A stretch of DNA of 64,000 nucleotides from Bacillus_I endophytica_A (GCF_026790145.1 NZ_JALAMS010000015.1:222956-286955), one strand, 5' to 3'; positions 51,774-61,345 are shown, numbered from the stretch's first letter. Notes: generated from the letters alone by a model not told the origin. Program-made: numbers and translations.

Positions 51774-52661
51774 TTATTTTGAAGCTGTTAGTTTTTTATG
51801 AATAATACTTCCAATGAAACGTGCTAATAAGTTGAACACAAGAACTGCCAATACAAGTACTGCTGAAGAACCATTCGCAATCTCGCTCACGTCAGGAATA
51901 AGTCCTTGTGTATTTACAGACCAAATGTGTACAGCTAATGTCTCAGCTGGACGAAAGATATTTAATGGTGATGTTTCAGAAAACGGATTAAGGTTTGCAT
52001 AATCAAGACGCGGTGTTGAAAGCCCTGCAGTGAAAAGAAGCGCTGCTGCTTCCCCAAAGACACGCCCAGATGCTAAGATAGCTCCCGTTAAAATAGATGG
52101 GAATGCTGTTGGCAGTAGAACCGTTTTAATCGTATGCCAATGTGTAATTCCTAATGCAAGACTTGCTTCTTTTTGATCTCTTGGTACAGAGCGAATAGCA
52201 TCTTCACTCACACGCACCATAACAGGTAAGTTAAATACAGTAAGAGCTAGAGCTCCGCCAATAATCGTGTAGCCCCATCCTGTTAAGTTAACAAACATTA
52301 ATAAACCAAACATCCCAATAACAATAGATGGAAGTGAAGCTAAAACTTCAATACAAGTACGAATAAAATCTGTTACTTTTCCTGGTTTTGCGTATTCAGC
52401 CATATAAATTCCGCCACCAATTCCAAGAGGAACTGTGATAACCATTGTGATCACGAGAATATATAGAGAGTTAAAAAGCTGATCTCGTATTCCACCGCCT
52501 GCCATAACTGCACTTGATGGATTTGTTATAAAATCAAATGAAAGCTGTTTAAATCCGTTAACAATAATATAAGAAAATAATGCCACAAGCAGCGACACGA
52601 TAATCCCTGCGATGACAATAAATACTCCTGTCGCAATTTTATCCCACTTCTTACTGTTCAT
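51774..52661 (-). CDS. pstA: Phosphate ABC transporter permease PstA
   Basis: PstA is one of the two membrane subunits of the phosphate importer. The 295-residue protein has six helices and the permease coupling motif around 'EASLALGITHWHTIKTVLLP' (about 164-183). It starts one base inside the pstC stop (TAATG-type overlap at 52661), so translation is coupled to pstC. It should pair with PstC and bind PstBA/PstBB on the cytoplasmic side. Confidence 0.95.
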   Translation of the reverse strand: MNSKKWDKIATGVFIVIAGIIVSLLVALFSYIIVNGFKQLSFDFITNPSSAVMAGGGIRDQLFNSLYILVITMVITVPLGIGGGIYMAEYAKPGKVTDFIRTCIEVLASLPSIVIGMFGLLMFVNLTGWGYTIIGGALALTVFNLPVMVRVSEDAIRSVPRDQKEASLALGITHWHTIKTVLLPTAFPSILTGAILASGRVFGEAAALLFTAGLSTPRLDYANLNPFSETSPLNIFRPAETLAVHIWSVNTQGLIPDVSEIANGSSAVLVLAVLVFNLLARFIGSIIHKKLTASK

Positions 52662-53578
52662 TACATTTTCCTCCTAGCAGATAGATAGCGAATAACAAGA
52701 ATGAAAGCAAATGACATAACCAAAAGGATAAGTCCCATTGACCATAGCGTATTATTTTCAATACTTCCGTATGTTGTATGTCCCATGTTAAGTGTAATAA
52801 TCGTTGTTAATGTTGCTGACGGGTCTAGAAGCGTTTCTGGAAGATTTCTTGTATTTCCGATTACCATCTGAACTGCTAATGCTTCTCCAAATGCACGAGC
52901 CATCCCAAGAACGATTGCTGTTAAAAGTGATGGAAGAGCTGCAGGAATTAATACTTTTCGAATCGTTTGCCAACGAGTAGCCCCAAGCGCATAAGAGCCG
53001 TCACGAAGACTTTTCGGTAATGAACTCATTGCATCTGTTGCAATAGTTGTAACCGTTGGAAGAATCATAATTGATAAAACAATTGTTCCTGTTAGTAAAC
53101 TGAAGCCAATGCCTCCAAAATTTCCGCGGATATACGGAACAAGTATTGTAAGACCTATGAATCCATAAACAACGGACGGAATACCAACCAGTAGCTCAAT
53201 AACCGGCTGCAAAATTTTTCGTCCCCATGAAGGTGCAATCTCCGTCATAAAAATAGCTCCTCCAATGCCAAGTGGAGCTGCGATAATTGCCGATAAAAAT
53301 GTTACGGCAAATGAGCCAAAAATAAACGGTACCGCGCCAAATTCTCCATTTTTTGGATTCCAATCTGTACTGGTTAAAAATTCAATTGGGCTTACACCAT
53401 TTTTAATGAAGGATTGTAATCCCTTTACTGTTAGGAATATTGTAATTGCTACTGTTGCAGCAATCATGATTAATGCACAAATTCTTACCAACCATTTCCC
53501 ACGCGTTTCATCCTTATGTTTATTTTTCTTTGAAGTGATGAGACGCTCCCTAGCTGTTAAACTCATTTTATTTTCCAT
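52661..53578 (-). CDS. pstC: Phosphate ABC transporter permease PstC
   Basis: PstC is the second membrane subunit of the phosphate importer. The 305-residue protein has a basic cytoplasmic N-terminus (about 1-27), six helices and the coupling motif 'GSYALGATRWQTIRKVLIPA' (about 196-215). The ATG at 53578 follows AGGGGTG with a spacing of about nine. Between it and pstS lies a long stem-loop without a T-run that may set the ratio of pstS to downstream expression. Confidence 0.95.
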   Translation of the reverse strand: MENKMSLTARERLITSKKNKHKDETRGKWLVRICALIMIAATVAITIFLTVKGLQSFIKNGVSPIEFLTSTDWNPKNGEFGAVPFIFGSFAVTFLSAIIAAPLGIGGAIFMTEIAPSWGRKILQPVIELLVGIPSVVYGFIGLTILVPYIRGNFGGIGFSLLTGTIVLSIMILPTVTTIATDAMSSLPKSLRDGSYALGATRWQTIRKVLIPAALPSLLTAIVLGMARAFGEALAVQMVIGNTRNLPETLLDPSATLTTIITLNMGHTTYGSIENNTLWSMGLILLVMSFAFILVIRYLSARRKM

Positions 53579-53604
53579 TTTTAAAACACCCCTAATAACA
53601 TTGC

Positions 53605-53641
53605 AATAGGGTAAATGCCTCCTTTTAGCACTTACCCTATT
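53605..53641 (-). promoter_or_regulatory. Stem-loop between pstS and pstC
   Basis: A 14-bp stem (AATAGGGTAAATGC at 53605-53618 with GCACTTACCCTATT at 53628-53641; one G-U on the minus strand) has a 9-base loop. The bases that follow on the minus strand are TTGCAATG, not a T-run, so it should not terminate fully. In B. subtilis the pst mRNA is processed between pstS and pstC, and this hairpin could protect the 3' end of a pstS-only mRNA. Confidence 0.7.
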
Positions 53642-53678
53642 ACTTTAAATAGTTTTCCTAAAGAGCCATGAAATGTTT

Positions 53679-54596
53679 TTATTTATCTGTCTGTTTACCT
53701 TCTGCGTCACGCTCAACTTTCATATCGATCGCTGGAATGTAACCTTGGTCTTTAAGAACAGATTTTTGGAATTCCTCACTCATCATGTAGTCTAAAAATT
53801 CTTTAGCTACACCATCAGCTTCGCCCTTAGTATAAGAATGTTGGTAAGCCCAGATTGGGAATTCACCTTTTTGAACATTCTCATCTGTTGCTTTAACACC
53901 ATCAACTGAAAGTGGTGTTACTGTATCATCAGTGAAATATGAGAACGCTAGATATCCTACAGCACCTTCAGTTTCAGAGATAATCTTTTTAACTGTGTTT
54001 GAAGAATCTTCTGTTACGCCTTCTGCAGGTGTTTCACCATCTAAACCATATTTTACGAAAGTATCACGAGTACCAGAAGAATCTGGACGGTTTACAAGAA
54101 CGATCTTTTGGTCTTTACCACCAAGTTCTTTCCAGTTTTTAATTTCACCAGTAAATACTTTTTTAAGATCTTCTTTAGAAATATCTTTAATGCCTACTTC
54201 AGGGTTTACAGCAGCTGTCATACCAACAACGGCTACTTTATGGTCAACAAGCTCGTCTGCTGGAATACCTTCTTTTTCTTCTGCAAATACATCAGAGTTT
54301 CCAATGTCTACAGAGCCTTCAGAAACTTGGCTAAGTCCTGTACCAGAACCACCAGCTTGTACTTGTACGTCAACATCTGGGTTTTCGTTCATGAATTGTT
54401 CAGCAGCAGCAGCTACTAAAGGTTGCATTGCACTTGAACCAGAAACTGTGATTGATCCAGAAAGTTCTCCTGAACCTTCTCCTGAACCACTATTTCCTTC
54501 ACCGTCTTCTTTTGCACTGTTATTCCCACAGGCTGCAGCGATGATTACTACTAACGATAGCATCATCATAAATGTGAGACGCTTGAAGCTTTTCAT
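53679..54596 (-). CDS. pstS: Phosphate ABC transporter substrate-binding lipoprotein PstS
   Basis: PstS is the extracellular phosphate-binding component. The 305-residue precursor has a lipoprotein signal ending in 'AAAC' with lipidated Cys23, then a Gly/Ser/Glu linker and the phosphate-binding fold: 'SITVSGSSAMQPL' (first phosphate loop, about 48-60), 'GSGTGLSQVSEG', and 'NRPDSSGTRDTFVKY' (second loop). It is the first gene of pstS-C-A-BA-BB-phoU and lies directly below a four-repeat Pho box. Confidence 0.97.
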   Translation of the reverse strand: MKSFKRLTFMMMLSLVVIIAAACGNNSAKEDGEGNSGSGEGSGELSGSITVSGSSAMQPLVAAAAEQFMNENPDVDVQVQAGGSGTGLSQVSEGSVDIGNSDVFAEEKEGIPADELVDHKVAVVGMTAAVNPEVGIKDISKEDLKKVFTGEIKNWKELGGKDQKIVLVNRPDSSGTRDTFVKYGLDGETPAEGVTEDSSNTVKKIISETEGAVGYLAFSYFTDDTVTPLSVDGVKATDENVQKGEFPIWAYQHSYTKGEADGVAKEFLDYMMSEEFQKSVLKDQGYIPAIDMKVERDAEGKQTDK

Positions 54597-54657
54597 TGGT
54601 AATTCCCCCTAAGAATATTCGTTGTTTTGTCCTACGAGTACTACAATAACGCTCAAT

Positions 54658-54696
54658 TTTTAAATCAGTTTTAACCGAATGTAAAGGTTTTGTAAA
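54658..54696 (-). promoter_or_regulatory. PhoP box (four direct repeats) upstream of pstS
   Basis: On the minus strand TTTACA (54696-54691), TTTACA (54685-54680), TTAAAA (54674-54669) and TTAAAA (54663-54658) repeat with an exact 11-bp period. PhoP dimers bind TT(A/C/T)A(C/T)A hexamers at 11-bp spacing. Two hexamers match well and two are degenerate in the fifth base. The block ends 62 bases before the pstS start. Confidence 0.85.
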
Positions 54697-54747
54697 TGTT
54701 GCATATTTTTTGTAGACCTTTTCTCCTATTTATCTCTGTAAAATCGA

Positions 54748-54790
54748 CAAAAAGGGAAGACAATCGCGCTTAGACGCTTTCGTCTTCCCT
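54748..54790 (-). terminator. Terminator after the first pbpA-type gene
   Basis: A 9-bp stem (AGGGAAGAC at 54753-54761 with GTCTTCCCT at 54782-54790) with a 20-base loop is followed on the minus strand by five T residues. It closes the PBP cluster before the pstS promoter. Confidence 0.78.
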
Positions 54791-54817
54791 CTTTTAGACC
54801 TAATTTATTTTAAAATA

Positions 54818-56848
54818 TTATTGAGCATTTTCTTTATCTTCATTTTGTTCAAAATAAGCATCCAGAATATCCATTCCAATATTTTTTGACATTGGATTAT
54901 CTGAACTTATGGCATATGGCACAACAACGGCAAAGGCTACTTCAGGATTATCATATGGAGCATAGCCAACAAGTGTAACATTATAGGTTTCTACATTTGG
55001 GCCTTCTCCTTCTGTGTAAAGAGACTGAGCTGTTCCTGTCTTACCAGCAGGGTTGTATGATTTACTTGCAAACTGTTTAGCTGTTCCCGTTGTCATTACG
55101 CTTCTAAAACCGCGTTGCACAATATCAATGTATTCATCTTTCATTGAAATGCGGTTTAAAATCTCCGGTTCTGTAGCATGTAAAACTTTCCCTGGTTTAT
55201 CTTCTTCAATGGTTGCCTCCCGAATTTCTTTAACAAGCTGTGGACGAACTCGGTAGCCGTCGTTTGCAATCGTTGAAACGTACTGGACAAGTTGTAACGG
55301 AGTATACGTATCATACTGGCCAATCGATAAGTCAAGCGCCAAACCTGGGTTGAACTCTGACCCTTTATAGCCTGTAAATTCATTTTGTAAATCCAACCCT
55401 GTTTCAACTCCTAAACCGAACTGACCATAATAGTTACGAAGTTGTTCAAATGTTTTAGGACCGATTTGCAGTGAGCCGTTTCGAACATACTTAGCTCCAG
55501 CCATTTCAATAACTGTTTTGAACATATATACGTTTGATGATTTTGCAAGAGCGCCATTGATACCAAGAGTTCCTAGGTTATTGCTATATGACCCTTTCTT
55601 TGGCGTGCTTGCAATGTAAAGTGGTTCATCTAAAAACATGGTATTTGGAGTAATTGCTCCTGAATCAAGACCCGCTAGGATTGTTGCTCCTTTTACAGTT
55701 GATCCCATACCATATGAAGAAACAAGGTTCCCAAGTGCAAAATCTTTAATTTCTTCTTTTCCGTTTTCATTTTTTTCAAATCGCTTTCCACCCATCGCTA
55801 GAATATCACCTGTTTTTGGGTTCATCATAATCGCAAATGCTCGGTCAAGATATGGTTCACCTTGATACGTTTTTAAATTTCTTGTTAGCGATTCTTCGAC
55901 TGCTTTTTGAAGCTCCATGTCAATTGTTAAAACAAGATCGCGTCCTCGCTCACCTTCTTGAATTGACTCTGTACCAATAATGTCACCCTCTTCGTTGTTA
56001 ATATATTCAACACGTTCTTTTTCACCATTTAGCGTTTCTTCATAGCGAGCTTCAAGATAACTTTTTCCAACTCTATCACTTCTGCTATATTCTCGTACAA
56101 GAAAGTGCTGAAGTTTCTCTTCTGGCAATCCTTCTCCTTCAGAGGTGATGTTTCCTAGAAGAGAACGCAAAAGGTCATCATAAACATAACTTCTTTCCCA
56201 AAGGACTGTTGTATTAACACCTGGAAGATCTGCTAGGTTCTCACTAACGCGGGCATATTCCTCTTTTGTCACACCTTCCCCTTTAATAACTTGAGGAGTT
56301 TGTTTATAACCGCCATCCATCGCAATTTTTATGGCAATAATCTCCTCATCTTGCTTAGAAAGTGAAGATAAATCTTTCTTTGTAATACGTTTGAGCTGTA
56401 GCTCATAAGCCTCTTTATCAGATAATTTTTTCTTTTCAATCTCTTCTTGTGGTACTTTTGCTTCTGCTTTCTTTTCATTCGTTAAAATCCAATAATCTTT
56501 TTTATCACGTTCCGTAACATCTTCGACTGGTTTATCAATCATTTTTGCTAGTTTTCTAGCTACTGAAAGTGTCTTTTCCGGATCGTCCTCAAATCGAGTA
56601 TACGTAATAGCCTCAAGTGGAACGTTATCAACAATTGACCTGTAGCTGCTATCATAAATCTTTCCGCGAGGAACCGGGTTTTCAACAGACACGTCCTGCA
56701 TTTCTTCCGCTTCGCGTTTGTACTCTTCTCCTCTTACAATTTGAACAAGTCCAAGCCTTAAAATAAGCACAGCAAAAAGAAAAAAGACAATACAAAACAA
56801 TAAGTTGATTCTCGTTGAAAGTTGAGATTTTCTTCTCTTCTTTTTCAT
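54818..56848 (-). CDS. pbpA: Class B penicillin-binding protein, PbpA paralogue a
   Basis: This is a cell-wall transpeptidase for elongation (PBP2a-type). The 676-residue protein has a Lys/Arg-rich N-terminus, a membrane anchor (about 18-40), a dimerisation domain starting 'VENPVPRGKIYD', and the transpeptidase domain with active-site Ser in 'MGSTVKGA' (SxxK), 'KSSNVYMF' (SxN) and 'AGKTGTAQS' (KTG), so it should be active. It is the most divergent of the three copies and lacks the 'NLNAAGGVQA' tail of the other two. ATG 56848 follows AGGGGGAGAAGG. It lies next to pstS as pbpA does in B. subtilis. Confidence 0.94.
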   Translation of the reverse strand: MKKKRRKSQLSTRINLLFCIVFFLFAVLILRLGLVQIVRGEEYKREAEEMQDVSVENPVPRGKIYDSSYRSIVDNVPLEAITYTRFEDDPEKTLSVARKLAKMIDKPVEDVTERDKKDYWILTNEKKAEAKVPQEEIEKKKLSDKEAYELQLKRITKKDLSSLSKQDEEIIAIKIAMDGGYKQTPQVIKGEGVTKEEYARVSENLADLPGVNTTVLWERSYVYDDLLRSLLGNITSEGEGLPEEKLQHFLVREYSRSDRVGKSYLEARYEETLNGEKERVEYINNEEGDIIGTESIQEGERGRDLVLTIDMELQKAVEESLTRNLKTYQGEPYLDRAFAIMMNPKTGDILAMGGKRFEKNENGKEEIKDFALGNLVSSYGMGSTVKGATILAGLDSGAITPNTMFLDEPLYIASTPKKGSYSNNLGTLGINGALAKSSNVYMFKTVIEMAGAKYVRNGSLQIGPKTFEQLRNYYGQFGLGVETGLDLQNEFTGYKGSEFNPGLALDLSIGQYDTYTPLQLVQYVSTIANDGYRVRPQLVKEIREATIEEDKPGKVLHATEPEILNRISMKDEYIDIVQRGFRSVMTTGTAKQFASKSYNPAGKTGTAQSLYTEGEGPNVETYNVTLVGYAPYDNPEVAFAVVVPYAISSDNPMSKNIGMDILDAYFEQNEDKENAQ

Positions 56849-56875
56849 TCCTTCTCCCCCTGTAAAATTCCTCAA

Positions 56876-56952
56876 AAAATAAAGGCACCTTTTTGCAAGG
56901 TGCCTTTACTTGTTGTCACATATAGTTTAATCCATTATTAGTAAAATTTCTA
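56876..56952 (-). promoter_or_regulatory. Promoter and hairpin leader of PBP copy a
   Basis: On the minus strand TAGAAA (56952-56947), a 17-base spacer and TAAACT (56929-56924) form a promoter-like pair. About 16 bases later comes the hairpin AAAGGCACCTT/AAGGTGCCTTT (56907-56881) with a T-rich tail, then the ribosome binding site of copy a. The hairpin may instead just terminate copy b. Confidence 0.5.
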
Positions 56953-56974
56953 CAAATTTAACTATTTTTCTAGT

Positions 56975-59092
56975 TTAATCTTCACTGTTTGGAGCTTGAA
57001 CGCCGCCTGCTGCATTTAAGTTTTCTTCTTGGTCTTTTTCTCCTTGTTCTTTCTTTTCGAAATAAGAATCAAGAACGTCTTTACCGATTTGTTGGCTCAT
57101 TGCGCCTACTTTATTACCGTTGGCATAGGGTACAACCACAGCGAAGGCGATTTCAGGATTGTCATATGGCGCATAACCAACTAATGTATGATTTTCAGTT
57201 TTAGGTGGTTCAGTCCCTTTAGGGCGTTTTGTTTCTGTATAAAATGATTGAGCTGTTCCTGTTTTACCAGCTGGATTGTATGGTGCGTTGCTAAACGTTG
57301 TTCTTGCTGTCCCTTTAGCTCCCATCATAACGCGATGGAATCCGTTTTGAACAATATCAATATACTCTTGCTTCATAGAAATACGGTTCAAAATTTCTGG
57401 TTCTGATTCATATATAACCTTTCCTTCTTGTTCTTCATCAACTGTTGATTCGCGTACTTCTTTTAAAAGCTGTGGTCTCACACGATACCCATCGTTTGCA
57501 ATGGTTGAGACATATTGAACAAGCTGCAATGGTGTATACGTATCGTATTGTCCAATGCCTAAATCAAGCGCATATCCTGGAAGGTATGATGTGCCTTTGT
57601 ATCCTATAAATTCATTCTGCAAATCAAGACCTGTTTCAGATCCTAAACCAAACTGAGCATAATAATTACGCAGTTCACTAAAAGTTGATTTTGGAATGTT
57701 TAACGAATGATTATAAATGTAGTTCGCATGTGCCATCTCTATTACAGTTTTAAACATAAATACGTTGGAAGAGCGTTCTAAAGCTTCCCCAATACCGATA
57801 TTATCCATATTAACGTACGAACTTTTCGGATTAGTTCCTTTAATCTTAATAGGGGAATCATAGAAAATTTGATTTGGTGTAATAGCTCCTGAATCCAATC
57901 CTGCTAAAATTGTTGCTCCTTTAACAGTAGATCCCATGTTATAAGAGGAAACGAGGTTCCCAAGTGCATAGTCTGTTAACTCTTCTTTACCTGTTTCATC
58001 ATTTTTCTGATAACGTTTCCCACCCATTGCTAAAATATCACCTGTACGCGGATCCATTGCAATAGCAAAAGCACGGTCCATATATGGATTTGCCCCATTA
58101 TGCTGGGCTTTAAGATGACTAGTTAAACTTTCTTCAACAACTTTCTGCAGTTCCATATCAATTGTTAACACAAGATCACGACCGCGCTGACCTTCTTTAA
58201 TTAACTCTGTATCTAATATATCACCTGCACTATTATTAATATACTCCACTTGCTCTTTTTGACCCTGAAGAAGTTCTTCGTAGCGCGATTCAAGGTAGCT
58301 TTTGCCGACTTGATCATTACGGCCATAGTCACGGGTTAAATAATAATCTAGTTGCTCTTTTGGTAACCCTTCGTCATCCCTTGTGATGTTGCCTATTAAC
58401 GAGCGTAGTAAACTGTCATAAACATAGTTACGATTCCAGTATGTTGTAGTGTTTACTCCTGGAAGATCAGCTAGATTCTCACTAACGCGAGCATATTCTT
58501 TAGCTGTTACTCCTTCATTTTTAATATATTGAGGCGTCATTTTATAGCCACTGTCCATCTCGCGTTTAATCGCAATAACTTCTTTTTCCCCGACCGAAAT
58601 CGTTCCTAACTCTTTTTTCGTAATACGATCAAGCTGCAGGCTATAGACCTTTTTATCTGACAACTCTTTTTTCTCAATTTCACTTTGCGGCACTAATTTT
58701 TTCGCTTTGTTTGGATGAATTAAAATCCAATAATCTTTCATATCGCGATCCGTTACTTTGTCTGTTGGCTTGTCAATCAGTTTTGCTAGCTTCTTCGCTA
58801 CTTTTAGCGACTGCTCTGGATCATTTTTAACACGCGTATATGTAATTGCATTAACGGGTTTGTTGTCGACAATAGAACGATGGTACCGATCATAAATTTT
58901 CCCACGCGGAGCAGGATTGCTTACTGTCGAGTCTTGCTCTGCTTCTGCTTCTCGTTTATATTCTTCTCCTTGAACAATTTGAACGAGACCAAGTCTCAAA
59001 ATCAAAATGGCAAAAAGGAGAAAAACAACAAAAAACAGAAGACTAACGCGCGTTGTAATGTGCGTTCTTTTTCTGCCTTTTTTTCTTTTCAT
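56975..59092 (-). CDS. Class B penicillin-binding protein, PbpA paralogue b
   Basis: This is a second PbpA-type transpeptidase, 705 residues. The layout matches its neighbours: basic start, anchor helix (about 14-36) 'LLFAILILRLGLVQIVQGEE', 'SNPAPRGKIYDRYHRSIVDN', then SxxK 'MGSTVKGA', SxN 'RSSNVFMF' and KTG 'AGKTGTAQS'. All catalytic motifs are intact. It is much closer to copy c than to copy a and shares with c the C-terminal tail 'EENLNAAGGVQAPNSED'-like extension, so b and c are the more recent duplicates. It starts at ATG 59092 after GAGAGGG and has its own leader. Confidence 0.93.
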   Translation of the reverse strand: MKRKKGRKRTHITTRVSLLFFVVFLLFAILILRLGLVQIVQGEEYKREAEAEQDSTVSNPAPRGKIYDRYHRSIVDNKPVNAITYTRVKNDPEQSLKVAKKLAKLIDKPTDKVTDRDMKDYWILIHPNKAKKLVPQSEIEKKELSDKKVYSLQLDRITKKELGTISVGEKEVIAIKREMDSGYKMTPQYIKNEGVTAKEYARVSENLADLPGVNTTTYWNRNYVYDSLLRSLIGNITRDDEGLPKEQLDYYLTRDYGRNDQVGKSYLESRYEELLQGQKEQVEYINNSAGDILDTELIKEGQRGRDLVLTIDMELQKVVEESLTSHLKAQHNGANPYMDRAFAIAMDPRTGDILAMGGKRYQKNDETGKEELTDYALGNLVSSYNMGSTVKGATILAGLDSGAITPNQIFYDSPIKIKGTNPKSSYVNMDNIGIGEALERSSNVFMFKTVIEMAHANYIYNHSLNIPKSTFSELRNYYAQFGLGSETGLDLQNEFIGYKGTSYLPGYALDLGIGQYDTYTPLQLVQYVSTIANDGYRVRPQLLKEVRESTVDEEQEGKVIYESEPEILNRISMKQEYIDIVQNGFHRVMMGAKGTARTTFSNAPYNPAGKTGTAQSFYTETKRPKGTEPPKTENHTLVGYAPYDNPEIAFAVVVPYANGNKVGAMSQQIGKDVLDSYFEKKEQGEKDQEENLNAAGGVQAPNSED

Positions 59093-59122
59093 ATTTCCCT
59101 CTCCTTACTATATAAGACCAAA

Positions 59123-59193
59123 ATAAAAGCACCTTTTAAAAAGGTGCTTTTATGTTATATGACTATTATAATCCACTTTTGGTAAATTTTCTA
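59123..59193 (-). promoter_or_regulatory. Promoter and hairpin leader of PBP copy b
   Basis: On the minus strand TAGAAA (59193-59188), a 17-base spacer and a perfect TATAAT (59170-59165) are followed 13 bases later by the hairpin AAAAGCACCTT/AAGGTGCTTTT (59151-59125) with a T-rich tail. The ribosome binding site of copy b follows. The order promoter-hairpin-gene suggests a leader attenuator; a plain terminator for copy c is the alternative. Confidence 0.55.
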
Positions 59194-59215
59194 TAAAAAG
59201 AGGGGTTTTTCTATT

Positions 59216-61345
59216 TTACTCATCTCCGCTTGATGCTTCGGAGTCTTCACTGTCTACAGCTTGAACGCCGCCTGCTGCATTCAAGTTTTCTTGCTGATCT
59301 TTCTCGCCTTCTTCTTTTTTCTCAAAGTAAGCATCTAGCGCATCTTTTGCAACTTGTTGACTCATTGTTCCAATATCGCTTGTTGTTCCATATGGCACAA
59401 CAACAGCGAAAGCTACTTCAGGATTGTCGTAAGGTGCATAACCAACAAGCGTATGGTTCTCTGTTTCAGGTGGTTCTGTACCTTTAGGACGATTTCCTTC
59501 TGTATAGAATGACTGAGCTGTACCTGTTTTTCCTGCTGGATTGTACGCTGCATTTTTAAATGTCTTTGCAGCTGTACCAGATGTCATAACACGACGGAAA
59601 CCATTTTGTACAACATCAATATACTCATCTTTCATAGAAATGCGGTTTAGAATTTCTGGTTCTGATTCATAAAGAATTTTCCCTTCTTTATCTTCATCAA
59701 CCGTTGCTTCTCGCACTTCTTTTAAAAGCTGCGGCTTCACTCGATAACCGTCATTCGCAATTGTTGACACATATTGAACAAGCTGTAGCGGTGTATATGT
59801 GTCATACTGACCAATCCCTAAGTCAAGTGCAAAACCTGGATTATATTTTGTACCTTGATATCCTGTAAATTCATTTTGTAAATCAAGACCTGTTTCAGTC
59901 CCAAGACCAAATTGTGAATAGTAATTACGTAATTGATCAAAAGTTGATTTTGGAATGTTAAGTGAACGTCCAGGAACGTAATTAGCATCAGCCATAGCCA
60001 TTACTGTTTTAAACATATAAACGTTTGATGACATCTCTAGAGCTGTTCCTATTCCAATTCGCCCCATATTTTTGTATGATTTTTTAAGGGGAGTTCCTTT
60101 AATTTTGATTGGTTCATCTACAAAAGTAGTTCCTGGTTGGATAGCTCCTGAATCAAGACCTGCTAAAATTGTTGCTCCTTTAACAGTCGAACCCATATTA
60201 TAAGAGGAAACAAGATTTCCAAGCGCATAGTCTGTTATCTCTTGAACACCTGTTTTCTCATTTTTCTCATAGCGCTTCCCAGCCATTGCTAGAATGTCAC
60301 CATTACGTGGATCCATCATCATAACAAATGCACGGTCCATATATGGATTTCCACTATGATGAGCCTGAAGACGTTTTGTTAAACTCTCTTCGACTGCTTT
60401 TTGCAGTTCCATATCAATTGTTAATACAAGATCGCGACCGCGTTGCCCTTCCTTGACTAACTCAGTATCTAATATGTCGCCTGCTTCATTATTAATATAT
60501 TCTACTTGCTCTTTTTGACCGTTTAACAGTTCCTCGTAGCGAGATTCAAGATAACTTTTCCCAACTTGATCGTTACGACTGTAGTCGCGCGTTAAGTAGT
60601 AATCTAAGCGGTCTTTTGGAAGCCCTTCTTCATCGCTCGTAATATTTCCTAAAAGTGAGCGAAGCAGTCCATCATAAACATAGTTTCGTTTCCAGTATGT
60701 TGTTGTATTAACACCTGGAAGGTCAGCTAAATTCTCACTAACACGGGCATATTCTGCATCTGTTACACCTTCATTTTTAATGTTTTGAGGCGTCATTTTG
60801 TACCCGCTGTCCATTTCGCGCTTGATTGCGATAACTTCCATCTCAGCATCCGAAATAGAAGCAAGATCTTTCTTTGTAATACGTTCAAGCTGAAGATCAT
60901 AGACTTTATCATCAGCTAACTCTTTTTTCTTAATTTCACTCTGTGGAACTAGATTTTTAGCTTTTTTCGGGTGAACCATAAGCCAATAATCTTTCATATC
61001 TCGTTCTGTTACTTTGTCTGTTGATTTATCGATAAGCTTTGCAAGCTTCTTCGCCACTTTAAGAGACTGTTCAGGGTCATTTTTAAAGCGCGTATACGTA
61101 ATCGCATTAAGCGGCTTGTTATCAACAATTGAACGATGATATCGATCATAAATCTTGCCCCGGGGAGCTGGGTTACTCACTGTTGAATCCTGTGTTTCTT
61201 CTACTTCTCGTTTGTAATCTTCACCTTGGACAATTTGAACAAGACCAAGCCTTAAAATTAAAATTGCAAAAAGAAGAAAAACAACAAAAAACAGGAGGTT
61301 AAGTCGCAACGAAATGTGCGTTTTTTTTCTTCTCTTTTTCTTCAT
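59216..61345 (-). CDS. Class B penicillin-binding protein, PbpA paralogue c
   Basis: This is the third PbpA-type transpeptidase, 709 residues, nearest to yqgE. It has a basic start 'MKKKRRKKTHISLRLNLLFF', an anchor helix (about 16-38), the dimerisation domain 'TVSNPAPRGKIYDRYHRS', then SxxK 'MGSTVKGA', SxN 'MSSNVYMF' and KTG 'AGKTGTAQS'. The tail has an extra acidic end 'VDSEDSEASSGDE'. Catalytic motifs are complete. Start ATG 61345 follows GAAGGTGAAGGG. With b and a it forms a tandem array of one orientation. Confidence 0.93.
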   Translation of the reverse strand: MKKKRRKKTHISLRLNLLFFVVFLLFAILILRLGLVQIVQGEDYKREVEETQDSTVSNPAPRGKIYDRYHRSIVDNKPLNAITYTRFKNDPEQSLKVAKKLAKLIDKSTDKVTERDMKDYWLMVHPKKAKNLVPQSEIKKKELADDKVYDLQLERITKKDLASISDAEMEVIAIKREMDSGYKMTPQNIKNEGVTDAEYARVSENLADLPGVNTTTYWKRNYVYDGLLRSLLGNITSDEEGLPKDRLDYYLTRDYSRNDQVGKSYLESRYEELLNGQKEQVEYINNEAGDILDTELVKEGQRGRDLVLTIDMELQKAVEESLTKRLQAHHSGNPYMDRAFVMMMDPRNGDILAMAGKRYEKNEKTGVQEITDYALGNLVSSYNMGSTVKGATILAGLDSGAIQPGTTFVDEPIKIKGTPLKKSYKNMGRIGIGTALEMSSNVYMFKTVMAMADANYVPGRSLNIPKSTFDQLRNYYSQFGLGTETGLDLQNEFTGYQGTKYNPGFALDLGIGQYDTYTPLQLVQYVSTIANDGYRVKPQLLKEVREATVDEDKEGKILYESEPEILNRISMKDEYIDVVQNGFRRVMTSGTAAKTFKNAAYNPAGKTGTAQSFYTEGNRPKGTEPPETENHTLVGYAPYDNPEVAFAVVVPYGTTSDIGTMSQQVAKDALDAYFEKKEEGEKDQQENLNAAGGVQAVDSEDSEASSGDE

